Below, one piece after another: positions 6,134-12,613 of a stretch of DNA of 13,723 nucleotides (the stretch's first letter is position 1; each line of letters opens with the position of its first letter). Under the pieces are notes generated by a model. It did no database searches, was not told where the DNA came from, and saw only the letters and a program-made list of their open reading frames with translations. The stretch is from positions 1,547 to 15,269 of the forward strand of contig DIKR01000064.1 of NCBI GenBank assembly GCA_002424625.1. The letters run 5' to 3'. A program made the translations under genes and the position numbers. Source of the DNA: Desulfuromonadaceae bacterium UBA5613. Lineage in GTDB: Bacteria > Desulfobacterota > Desulfuromonadia > Desulfuromonadales > UBA2197.

Positions 6134-7005
6134 GCCCTTTCCCCAGCCATTACCCGGGTACGGTTAATCTCCCTTTCAATAACACCTGCCTGGCCGGGCG
6201 TTTTACTCCGCAACCGCCGGATGCGGCATGCGCCGGAGAGGGCTATTGGCTGCTGATCATGGCCGGCGAGCTGTTGCTGCGCGAAGATGTGACCGGCTTG
6301 CACCTGCCGCAAGGAGCGGCTCTGCCGGCGGGGATAATCGCTGCGGCGCCGCCTTTACATGTTGGCCTTTGGGACAATCTCCCCTGTCGCATCGTGTCGG
6401 TCTCCCGTGAATCTTCTCTCCCTCCCGGCTGGCTACAGGAGAGTTTCAGCGCTGCGGTTCCGCGCCTCTCTATCGAGTTTGCCTCTCTGGCCGCCCTTGC
6501 CCAGCAGATCCTGCGCTGGGAAAAGAAGAGTCGCTACTGTGCTATTTGCAGCCGCCCCCTGAACAGGATCCCCGGTGGTTGGGGGAAGTGTTGCCCAGAC
6601 TGCCGGGACGTGAGCTTCCCGGCGATTCATCCCTGCGTGATTGTGCTGATTCATCGTCCCGGCGAACTCCTGCTCGCCCGTAAGTCCGAATTCCCGGCGG
6701 GCCGTTACGGTCTGGTCGCCGGTTTTCTCGATTTTGGTGAGGCCCTCGAAGAAGCGGTTGTCCGCGAGGTAAAAGAAGAGACCGGGATCACGGTGAAGAA
6801 TATCCGCTACATCGGCAGTCAAGCCTGGCCCTTTCCGGGTCAGATTATGGCCGGATTTACGGCCGAGTACGCTGGCGGCGAGCTCTGTGTCGATCCGCAC
6901 GAGCTTGAGGATGCGCGCTGGTTCTCCCTCGACGCTCTCCCCGAACTGCCGCCTCCTCGCAGTATTGCCCGTTTTCTTCTGGATCTACATCTGGAGCAGC
7001 GATGA
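6130..7005 (+). CDS. nudC: NudC, NAD(H) pyrophosphatase / RNA deNADding Nudix enzyme
   Basis: The protein has 291 residues in the NudC order: a variable N-terminal domain, a zinc ribbon (Cys137, Cys140, Cys155, Cys158; an additional Cys154 sits next to the third), then the Nudix domain. The Nudix box is GFLDFGEALEEAVVREVKEE followed by TGI, starting at Gly198. The NudC signature is present as SQAWPFPGQ (230-238), against the usual SQPWPFPxS, so the Pro and the last Ser are changed. Known NudC enzymes cleave NAD(H) to NMN(H) and AMP and remove NAD caps from RNA 5' ends. The start at ATG 6130 overlaps the previous stop; an in-frame GTG at 6124 is less likely. It overlaps the DUF4911 gene downstream in the same way, so all three are one operon. 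Confidence 0.93.
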   Translation: MSPFPSHYPGTVNLPFNNTCLAGRFTPQPPDAACAGEGYWLLIMAGELLLREDVTGLHLPQGAALPAGIIAAAPPLHVGLWDNLPCRIVSVSRESSLPPGWLQESFSAAVPRLSIEFASLAALAQQILRWEKKSRYCAICSRPLNRIPGGWGKCCPDCRDVSFPAIHPCVIVLIHRPGELLLARKSEFPAGRYGLVAGFLDFGEALEEAVVREVKEETGITVKNIRYIGSQAWPFPGQIMAGFTAEYAGGELCVDPHELEDARWFSLDALPELPPPRSIARFLLDLHLEQR

Positions 7006-7241
7006 CCGGGCCGCTGGTTCCCTTCGCCTTTTGCCACCGCCGCTACCGCCTGATGCCGGTCCGGATCGGCATGCTCCGTTTTCTTGTTGAAGGCTACGAT
7101 GGCATCCTCTTTTTACGCACCATCGAAGCGTCGACGGCCGTTGTCGAGTTGAGCTGGGCAGAGAGTTGCGCCGTTGATGCCACGGCGATTCTGGCTGCCC
7201 TCAGTGCCGAACTGGAGATGGTGCCGGAAGTCGATAGGTGA
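7002..7241 (+). CDS. Small DUF4911-like protein
   Basis: The protein has 79 residues and no signal peptide or membrane segment. The central part (LRFLVEGYDGILFLRTIEAS) resembles the conserved core of DUF4911 proteins, which have a short sheet-forming region around an EGYDG-like motif and a helix with AALSAEL near the end. The family has no assigned function. The ATG lies in the stop of nudC (ATGA at 7002-7005), making it the third gene of the overlapping set. Assignment is from memory of the family pattern and is moderately sure; the coding call is firmer than the name. Confidence 0.75.
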   Translation: MTGPLVPFAFCHRRYRLMPVRIGMLRFLVEGYDGILFLRTIEASTAVVELSWAESCAVDATAILAALSAELEMVPEVDR

Positions 7242-7285
7242 GCGAAATTTTATTGGGAGCAAAGAAGTCGTTTGTGTTATCAATG

Positions 7286-7308
7286 GCGCGTTTACCCGCT
7301 TTACGCGC
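7286..7308. other. Inverted repeat in the gap before the GAPDH gene
   Basis: GCGCGT (7286-7291) and ACGCGC (7303-7308) are perfect inverse complements separated by 11 bases, in the 148-base gap between the DUF4911 gene and the GAPDH start. It could be an operator or a short mRNA hairpin. I see no good -35/-10 pair in this gap, so the GAPDH gene may be read from the Nudix operon. Confidence 0.3.
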
Positions 7309-7389
7309 AGGATAACCGCAGGCATTGCTTGTGTCGTCGCCCTGGACTCGGGGACGGCAATCTCAACTTGTCACAAAAAAGGAGATAGT

Positions 7390-8829
7390 ATGGACCTCAC
7401 GAAACCGGAAAAATACTTTGCTGACTGGCTGGAAAGGGAAGAGCTCGCTGAGATGATGCTCCCCCTGATCGGCCGGCTTTATCGCCGCGGCGTGGTCATC
7501 ACCGTTTACGCCCGGACCCTGTCGAACGGTTCGGCCATCGATATTCTCAAGGCGCACCGTTTTGCCCGCCAGATTCTGGAAAATGACCTCTCGGTCCGGG
7601 AAACCTCCCCGGTCCTCGTCGCCCTCAGCCGCCTCGATCTCGCCCCCTGCCGCATCGATATCGGCAAGCTGACGGTGCGTTATCTCGCCGAAAATAGTGG
7701 CGATGTCGACGCCTTCGTGCGTCGCGAACTCGCCGAGGTCAATACCGGCCAGGCGCCGGTCCTGGAGAAGCCGCGCGATGTCGTCCTGTATGGTTTCGGC
7801 CGCATCGGCCGCCTCCTCGCCCGGATCCTCACCGAGAAGACCGGCGGTGGTGACAAGCTGCGGCTGCGCGCCGCCGTGGTGCGCAAAGGGAGCGACGACG
7901 ATCTGATGAAGCGCGCCTCGCTGCTGCGGCGCGATTCGATCCATGGCCATTTCAACGGTGCGATCACCATCGATGAAGAAGAGAATGCCATTATTGCCAA
8001 TGGCAATATGATCCGGATTATCTACGCCGATGCCCCGGAGAAGGTCGATTACAGCGAGTACGGGATCAACGACGCCATCCTTATCGATAACACCGGCAAG
8101 TGGCGGGATCGTGAAGGGTTGAGTCGTCACCTCGCTGCCAAAGGGATCTCCAAGGTCATCCTCACCGCACCGGGGAAAGGGGATGTGCCGAATGTCGTCT
8201 TCGGCATCAACAACGAACTTATTACCGCCAATGAAGCAATCTTTTCGGCGGCGAGCTGCACCACCAACGCCATTGTGCCGGTCCTTAAGGCGGTCCATGA
8301 TCGTTTCGCCATCGTCAACGGTCATGTCGAGACCTGCCATAGTTACACCAACGACCAGAATCTTATCGACAACTACCATAAAGCCTCGCGGCGCGGCCGC
8401 AGCGCCCCGCTCAATATGGTCATCACCGAGACCGGCGCTGCCAAGGCGGTGGCCAAAGTCCTCCCCGAGCTGAGCGGTAAATTGACCGGCAACGCCATTC
8501 GCGTCCCGACCCCCAATGTCTCGCTGGCGATTCTTAATCTGACCCTTGACAAAGAGACGAGTGTTCAGGAGCTGAACAGTTACCTGCGCGATATCTCTCT
8601 GGAATCGTCCCTTCAGAATCAGATCGACTACACCAACTCCCCCGAGGTCGTCTCCAGCGACTTTGTCGGCTCACGTCATGCCGGCATCGTCGATTCCCTC
8701 GCCACCATCGTCCAGGGGAACCGTTGTGTCCTGTATGTCTGGTACGACAACGAGTTTGGCTACAGCTGCCAGGTCGTACGCATGGTGCAGCGCATGGCCG
8801 GGGTGGAATTGCCTGCTTTCCCGAAATAG
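7390..8829 (+). CDS. gap: Long-form glyceraldehyde-3-phosphate dehydrogenase with N-terminal extension
   Basis: The protein has 479 residues, about 140 more than ordinary GAPDH. The dehydrogenase part begins near residue 127, with the NAD-binding loop GFGRIGR (135-141), the catalytic ASCTTN (Cys290), HSYTNDQN, TGAAKAVAKVLPEL, RVPTPNVS and the C-terminal WYDNEFGYS. All catalytic landmarks are intact. The first ~125 residues are mostly charged and helical-looking and have no motif I recognise; a class of long bacterial GAPDHs of similar size carries such an extension. The start at 7390 follows AAGGAG eight bases upstream. The frame is open for 72 codons before this, but that stretch overlaps the DUF4911 gene and lacks a ribosome site. 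Role: reversible oxidation of glyceraldehyde 3-phosphate, in glycolysis or gluconeogenesis. The cofactor preference is not clear from sequence. Confidence 0.93.
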   Translation: MDLTKPEKYFADWLEREELAEMMLPLIGRLYRRGVVITVYARTLSNGSAIDILKAHRFARQILENDLSVRETSPVLVALSRLDLAPCRIDIGKLTVRYLAENSGDVDAFVRRELAEVNTGQAPVLEKPRDVVLYGFGRIGRLLARILTEKTGGGDKLRLRAAVVRKGSDDDLMKRASLLRRDSIHGHFNGAITIDEEENAIIANGNMIRIIYADAPEKVDYSEYGINDAILIDNTGKWRDREGLSRHLAAKGISKVILTAPGKGDVPNVVFGINNELITANEAIFSAASCTTNAIVPVLKAVHDRFAIVNGHVETCHSYTNDQNLIDNYHKASRRGRSAPLNMVITETGAAKAVAKVLPELSGKLTGNAIRVPTPNVSLAILNLTLDKETSVQELNSYLRDISLESSLQNQIDYTNSPEVVSSDFVGSRHAGIVDSLATIVQGNRCVLYVWYDNEFGYSCQVVRMVQRMAGVELPAFPK

Positions 8830-8844
8830 ATTTTTTGTGCCTTG

Positions 8845-8886
8845 AACACAAACGGCCGGCCCTGAACGGGGTCGGCCGTTTGTGTT
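8845..8886 (+). terminator. Intrinsic terminator after the GAPDH gene
   Basis: A 14-bp perfect stem (8845-8858 with 8873-8886; inner part AAACGGCCG/CGGCCGTTT) extends by a further G-T and three C-G pairs towards a small loop. It is followed by a T-rich stretch (GGTTTGTTTA). It starts 15 bases after the stop codon. Confidence 0.85.
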
Positions 8887-8901
8887 GGTTTGTTTAGTGA
8901 A

Positions 8902-8930
8902 TTGCCTCCTCCTGAGGTGCATGGTAGGAT
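8902..8930 (+). promoter_or_regulatory. Sigma-70-like promoter for the DUF362 gene
   Basis: TTGCCT (8902-8907) and TAGGAT (8925-8930) are separated by 17 bases; each matches 4 of 6 consensus positions. The pair lies after a terminator and 33 bases before the ATG, a sensible location. Judged by eye only. Confidence 0.4.
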
Positions 8931-8963
8931 TCAGCTGAAAAAAATCAGGAAAGGGATATTACC

Positions 8964-10094
8964 ATGACAAGCCAAGTCTTTATGACCGATATGCGCACCG
9001 GAAACCGGGAGAATCTTCACGACAAGCTGGAGAGGTTGGTCACCTTGGCCGGTCTCCCCGCGGTGATCGGCAAAGGGGATCTCACCGCCATCAAGGTCCA
9101 CTTCGGCGAGCGCGGCGGCCACGCTTATATTCGTCCGACCTTTATCCGTCGCCTTGTCGATAAGATCAAGGCCGCCGGGGGGAAGCCGTTCCTCACCGAC
9201 TCCTGCACCCTATATCCGGGACAGCGTAAAGAAGCGGTCTCGGCGCTGGTCTGCGGCATCGAGAACGGCTTCGACTTTGCCGTCGCCGGGGCGCCGCTGA
9301 TCCTTTGTGACGGGCTGCGTGGCCACTCGGCGCGGCGGGTGAAGATTCCCGGCGAGATTCTGGAAGACGTCGATATCGCTCTCGGCATTCTCGAAGCTGA
9401 TGCGCTGCTCTGCGTGTCCCACTTCAAGTGTCACGAACTCACCGGTTTCGGCGGCGCCCTCAAAAACCTCGGCATGGGCTGTTCGAGCCGGGAAGGGAAG
9501 ATGGAACAGCATTCCAATGTCGCTCCGGTCGTCGCGACGGAGGTCTGCACCGGTTGCGCCGCCTGTCTCAAGGCCTGTGCGCATCAGGCGATCGAGATTA
9601 TCGACCGCAAGGCGCGCATCGCCGGTGACAAGTGCGTCGGCTGCGGCCGCTGCATCACCGTCTGCGAAGAGACGGCGATTCGCGTGCAGTGGAATGAAGC
9701 GCCGACCCTGGTCATGCAGAAGATGGCCGAATATGCTCTCGGCGCGACCTCAGGGAAGCAGGGCAAGATGCTCTACATCAACTTCGTCACCCAGGTATCG
9801 CCGGCCTGTGATTGTTACGGCCATTCTGATTCCCCCATCGTCGCCGACCTCGGTATCCTCGCTTCCACCGATCCGGTTGCTCTCGATCAAGCCTGCGCCG
9901 ATCTCGTCCTCGCCGCGCCGGGGTTGCCGAATACGGCGCTGCAAAGCGGCCAGGCGCCGGGCGGCGACAAGTTCCGTGGCGTCCATCCCGATATCCCCTG
10001 GGAGGTGCAGCTGGCGCATGGGGAAAAGATCGGTCTCGGTTCGCGGAGTTATGAGCTGGTGACCTTGCAGCCGAAGAATCCCAAGGGGTGGTAG
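8964..10094 (+). CDS. DUF362 domain protein with two [4Fe-4S] ferredoxin motifs
   Basis: The protein has 376 residues. The N-terminal half and the far C-terminus make up a DUF362 domain: KVHFGERGGHAYIRP near the start, the middle stretch CVSHFKCHELTGFGGALKNL, and the end motif CDCYGHSDSPIVADLGILAS followed by DPVALDQA. Inserted in it is a ferredoxin module with Cys195, 198, 201, 205 (CTGCAACLKAC) and Cys224, 227, 230, 234 (CVGCGRCITVC). DUF362 proteins are common in anaerobes and their reaction is unknown; the clusters imply electron transfer. It is cytoplasmic by sequence. An AGGAAAGGG site lies upstream of the ATG. It is probably transcribed alone, given the terminator before it and a 172-base gap after it. 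Confidence 0.93.
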   Translation: MTSQVFMTDMRTGNRENLHDKLERLVTLAGLPAVIGKGDLTAIKVHFGERGGHAYIRPTFIRRLVDKIKAAGGKPFLTDSCTLYPGQRKEAVSALVCGIENGFDFAVAGAPLILCDGLRGHSARRVKIPGEILEDVDIALGILEADALLCVSHFKCHELTGFGGALKNLGMGCSSREGKMEQHSNVAPVVATEVCTGCAACLKACAHQAIEIIDRKARIAGDKCVGCGRCITVCEETAIRVQWNEAPTLVMQKMAEYALGATSGKQGKMLYINFVTQVSPACDCYGHSDSPIVADLGILASTDPVALDQACADLVLAAPGLPNTALQSGQAPGGDKFRGVHPDIPWEVQLAHGEKIGLGSRSYELVTLQPKNPKGW

Positions 10095-10099
10095 TTGGA

Positions 10100-10122
10100 G
10101 TTGGCGCCGGCAGTGCGTCAAC
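10100..10122 (+). terminator. Weak hairpin after the DUF362 gene
   Basis: GTTGGCGC (10100-10107) pairs with GCGTCAAC (10115-10122) through eight pairs, one of them G-T, around a 7-base loop, five bases after the stop. There is no T run, so a terminator function is uncertain. Confidence 0.35.
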
Positions 10123-10185
10123 AGGGCCAAAGGATTTCCATAGTCGCTTAATCAGATGAAAAGTAACTTTCCTGACGTAATCGTT

Positions 10186-10213
10186 TTGCTACAAGAGAAA
10201 AAACCGTTATGCT
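10186..10213 (+). promoter_or_regulatory. Candidate promoter for the BioD-like gene
   Basis: TTGCTA (10186-10191) and TATGCT (10208-10213) are spaced by 16 bases, each 4 of 6 to consensus, 54 bases before the ATG. This is the best pair in the 172-base gap. It is not strong. Confidence 0.3.
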
Positions 10214-10266
10214 CGCGCTCAGGTGGAGATTTTGACCTGGACGGATAAGAAAGGGGAAGAGAGCGT

Positions 10267-11367
10267 ATGGCCCGTAAAATTTTTATCGCTGCCACCGGAA
10301 AAGATAGTGGCAAGACGACGACCAGCCTTTCACTTCTGCATCTCGCCAGTAAAAAATACGGAAAAGGCCGGGTCGGTTTCATGAAGCCCTTTGGGCCGAA
10401 ACCGGCTGAATACCGCGGGGTGATCGTCGATAAGGACGCCGCCCTCACCGCCGAGATCTTCGGGCTGGAGCAGGACCCCTCTCTCCTTTCTCCGGTTGTT
10501 GTCGACCGCGCCACCACCCGCGCTTTTCTTGACGGTAATTTTACCAGTGCCGCCCTGCATGAAAAGATCCGCAGCGCTTTGGACGAACTTGAGCGTCAAT
10601 ATGATTATATCGTTATTGAAGGATCGGGACATGGTGGTGTCGGTTCGATCTTCGATCTCAGCAATGCCGAGGTGGCGAGGATTACCGGCGCTCCGGTGAT
10701 GATCGTCACCGGCGGCGGCATCGGCAATGTCGTCGATTCGGCGGCCCTCAACATCGCCCTCTTCCGTCAGGCCGGGGTCGAGGTCAAGCTGGTGCTGACC
10801 AACAAGGTCGATCCCGCCAAACGGGAGCAGAGCCTGCACTACCTCACTCTCGCCTTTGCCCGCATCGGGGTGCCGGTACGGGTCGGATTCGACTATGCCC
10901 CCCTTCTGGCTAATCCGACCCTGAATCGGGTGGCGAAAGTCCTGGGTGAACCCTTGCGCGCCACCCCGCAGGAAGCGCAGCGGATTATTCTCCACCAGCA
11001 GCTCGGCGCCGCTTCGTCGCAGCGGGTCATCGATCTGCTCGAAGATTCAACCCTGCTGATGGTCAACTCTTCCCGTGATGAACTCCTGGTGACGACCTCG
11101 TCCCTTTATCATCTTCCTGAATATAAAAGAAAAATAGCCGGGCTGCTGATCGCCGGGCTCAACCCGATTTCGAAGATTACCCAGCAGATTATTGATGATT
11201 CGGGGGTTCCTTATCTGCGAACGATGATCACCAATTCCGAGACCTTTACCATCCTGTCCAACGATGTTTCGAAGACGACTGCTGAAGATAGAGAAAAGAT
11301 CGAATTGATCTACAGCATGGCCGAGCGTCAGCTCGATTTCGCCGCCATCGAAGCGCTGGTGGTGTAG
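10267..11367 (+). CDS. BioD-like P-loop protein with DRTGG-type C-terminal domain (phosphotransacetylase N-terminal-domain homologue)
   Basis: The protein has 366 residues. The N-terminus holds a dethiobiotin-synthetase-like P-loop, TGKDSGKTT (10-18), then VGFMKPFGPK and the Walker-B-like strand YDYIVIEGSGHGG, and TNKVDPAKR in place of the NKxD base-recognition motif. From about residue 250 a DRTGG-like domain follows (around NSSRDELLVTT, AGLLIAGLNP, VPYLRTM, then SKTTAEDREKIELI). These two domains form the N-terminal regulatory part of long phosphate acetyltransferases (COG0857). Here they stand alone with no catalytic phosphotransacetylase domain. Known long Pta enzymes use this part for allosteric control; the role of the free form is not established. 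The ribosome site is AAAGGGG. The stop TAG is part of the REP-like hairpin that follows. Confidence 0.88.
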   Translation: MARKIFIAATGKDSGKTTTSLSLLHLASKKYGKGRVGFMKPFGPKPAEYRGVIVDKDAALTAEIFGLEQDPSLLSPVVVDRATTRAFLDGNFTSAALHEKIRSALDELERQYDYIVIEGSGHGGVGSIFDLSNAEVARITGAPVMIVTGGGIGNVVDSAALNIALFRQAGVEVKLVLTNKVDPAKREQSLHYLTLAFARIGVPVRVGFDYAPLLANPTLNRVAKVLGEPLRATPQEAQRIILHQQLGAASSQRVIDLLEDSTLLMVNSSRDELLVTTSSLYHLPEYKRKIAGLLIAGLNPISKITQQIIDDSGVPYLRTMITNSETFTILSNDVSKTTAEDREKIELIYSMAERQLDFAAIEALVV

Positions 11368-11389
11368 GGGCGCACCTGCGTGTGCGCCC
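11364..11389. repeat. REP-like hairpin between convergent genes, possible two-way terminator
   Basis: GTAG (11364-11367) is followed by GGGCGCAC (11368-11375), the loop CTGCGT, and GTGCGCCC (11382-11389), a perfect 8-bp stem. The GTAG plus palindrome layout matches REP elements but the sequence differs from the units at 3603-3655, so it is another family. It fills nearly the whole 28-base gap between the BioD-like gene and the convergent M48 gene and may end both transcripts, although no T run follows on either side. Confidence 0.6.
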
Positions 11390-11395
11390 GGTTGG

Positions 11396-12190
11396 CTATT
11401 TTCCGTACTTCTCCAAGACTCCCGGGATTTCTTTTTTGATCCGGGCGATGCGGGTGGCATCGGAAGGGTGGGTACTAAGAAATTCCGGGGGCGCCTGCCC
11501 CCCCTTTTGCGCCGCCATCCGGTCCCAGAAGCTGATGGCGGCATGCGGATCATAGCCGGCCATGGTCATGAAGACCAGACCGAGCTGGTCGGCTTCATTC
11601 TCCTGCAGACGTCCGTAAGGGAGGAGCGCTCCGTACTGGGAGCCAACGCCGTAGACCGACATCCAGAGTTGCTGTGTCGCTGCCGATTTCGTTGTCATCG
11701 CGGTTGAGAGTGCCATCCCCCCCATCTGCGTGATCAGCCCCTGACTCATCCGCTCATTGCCATGGTCAGCAATAGCATGGGCGATTTCATGACTGAGGAC
11801 GACGGCCAAGCCGGCATCATCGCGGGTGACCGGCAGGATGCCGGAGTAGACGACGACCTTGCCGCCGGGCATGCACCAGGCGTTGATCTGCGGATCTTCT
11901 ACCAGGTTGAATTCCCACTGGTAATCGCTAAGATCACTACTGCGTCCGGTATCGGCAAAGTAGCGTTCGACCGCGTGCTGGATCTTCGTGCCGACCCGCT
12001 TGACTGTTGCTGTCTGCTCCGGGTTGGCGCTGACCTTGTTCTCCTTGAGGAAGGTACCGTATTCCTGAGCGCTCATGGCGAGCATGGAGGAACCGGGGAT
12101 GAGGTTGAGTTGGGAACGGCCGGTGATCGGCACGGTCGAGCAGGCGGTAAGGAGGAGCAGGGTCAGAGCGAGGGGGATGAGTCGGCACAT
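11396..12190 (-). CDS. M48 family metalloprotease lipoprotein (LoiP/BepA-type)
   Basis: The protein has 264 residues. It opens with a lipoprotein signal ending in lipobox LTAC (Cys17), then the STVPITGRSQLNLI stretch common in periplasmic M48 proteases. The zinc site is complete: HEIAH (His134, Glu135, His138) and the distal Glu197 in ENEAD. A helix rich in Gly, Ala and Met separates them. The C-terminus has FLSTHPSDATRIARI, the usual M48 STHP motif. Residues after Cys17 are Ser-Thr, with no Asp at +2, consistent with outer-membrane anchoring. Relatives degrade or help fold outer-membrane proteins; the substrate here is unknown. The start is supported by GAGGAGA about six bases upstream. No TPR extension is present, so it is LoiP-like in size rather than BepA-like. 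Confidence 0.95.
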   Translation of the reverse strand: MCRLIPLALTLLLLTACSTVPITGRSQLNLIPGSSMLAMSAQEYGTFLKENKVSANPEQTATVKRVGTKIQHAVERYFADTGRSSDLSDYQWEFNLVEDPQINAWCMPGGKVVVYSGILPVTRDDAGLAVVLSHEIAHAIADHGNERMSQGLITQMGGMALSTAMTTKSAATQQLWMSVYGVGSQYGALLPYGRLQENEADQLGLVFMTMAGYDPHAAISFWDRMAAQKGGQAPPEFLSTHPSDATRIARIKKEIPGVLEKYGK

Positions 12191-12211
12191 AAAAATCTCC
12201 TCAATTGGATA

Positions 12212-12250
12212 GGCCGGGTTAGGTCGGCCGGGTTAGCGTAGCGTAACCCG
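12212..12250. repeat. CGGGTTAG repeat cluster with hairpin
   Basis: GGCCGGGTTAG occurs twice in direct order (12212-12222 and 12226-12236). The second copy starts a hairpin: CGGGTTA (12229-12235), loop GCGTAGCG, TAACCCG (12244-12250), followed by AAG and six T. A third CGGGTTAG lies at 12284-12291. The arrangement looks like a dispersed palindromic repeat with partial copies. On the plus strand the hairpin plus T run resembles a terminator, but no plus-strand gene reads into it. It lies in the leader of the M48 gene on the minus strand. Confidence 0.6.
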
Positions 12251-12347
12251 AAGTTTTTTGGAAAGTGTAGCATATTTTTTCGTCGGGTTAGCCTGCGCCG
12301 GCAACAAATCTCCAGTCACTGCTCACGTAATGCCGGTTAGTTTTTCT

Positions 12348-12376
12348 TTGACTTTTATCCGGCAGACAATTACAAC
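12348..12376 (+). promoter_or_regulatory. Sigma-70-like promoter of the riboswitch-bzaF unit
   Basis: TTGACT (12348-12353, 5 of 6) and TACAAC (12371-12376, 4 of 6) are spaced by exactly 17 bases. Transcription would begin near 12383, about 14 bases before the first riboswitch helix. Confidence 0.6.
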
Positions 12377-12396
12377 TGCCGCACAATCGATGACCA

Positions 12397-12570
12397 AGCG
12401 GTCTGGTGCCGTACCACTGCCGGTACGGATAATAGGGAAGAGGGTGCAAATCCCTCGCTGTCCCGCAACTGTAAGGGTGGACTGATCTCGCATAATCCCA
12501 CTGGGGTAGAACCTGGGAAGGGGCGAGTGAGGGTTGATTCCCAAGCCAGGAAACCTGCCAAGCCGACGCT
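12397..12570 (+). promoter_or_regulatory. Cobalamin (adenosylcobalamin-type) riboswitch
   Basis: The conserved core is readable in order: a hairpin CCGTACC/GGTACGG (12410-12427), AATAGGGAAG, GGTGCAAATCCC, CTGTCCCGCAACTGTAA (12458-12474), and the B12 box GCCAGGAAACCTGCC (12545-12559). AGC-GTC near 12397-12403 and GACGCT at 12565-12570 can close the P1 stem with one bulge. This is the known class of cobalamin aptamer that lowers expression of B12 synthesis and transport genes when the cofactor is present. It sits between a good promoter and an intrinsic terminator upstream of the ThiC-family gene, pointing to control by premature termination. The end points are approximate. Confidence 0.95.
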
Positions 12571-12578
12571 GTTTTGGA

Positions 12579-12611
12579 ACCTCCGTGGAAAGAGGGGCCG
12601 GGACCGGAGGT
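12579..12611 (+). promoter_or_regulatory. Expression-platform hairpin holding a GGAGGT
   Basis: ACCTCCG (12579-12585) is a perfect complement of CGGAGGT (12605-12611) across a 19-base loop. The right arm is a strong Shine-Dalgarno-like sequence followed two bases on by an ATG (12614). The left arm's CTCCG can also pair with CGGAG in the terminator (12649-12653), so it may be a switching strand. Confidence 0.45.
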
Positions 12612-12613
12612 CT

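Noticed and set aside
7174..7389. 72-codon in-frame extension of the GAPDH gene
   Set aside because: It overlaps the DUF4911 gene in another frame and has no ribosome site, while ATG 7390 has an ideal AAGGAG.
7363..8379. 338-codon open frame on the minus strand
   Set aside because: It is antisense to GAPDH and rich in Asp, Gly and Ala with no motif, so it is a shadow frame.
12397..12570. TPP (thiamin) riboswitch in front of the ThiC-family gene
   Set aside because: This was expected for thiC, but no CTGAGA thi-box core is seen. The conserved CCCGCAACTGTAA-type core and B12 box are those of the cobalamin class.
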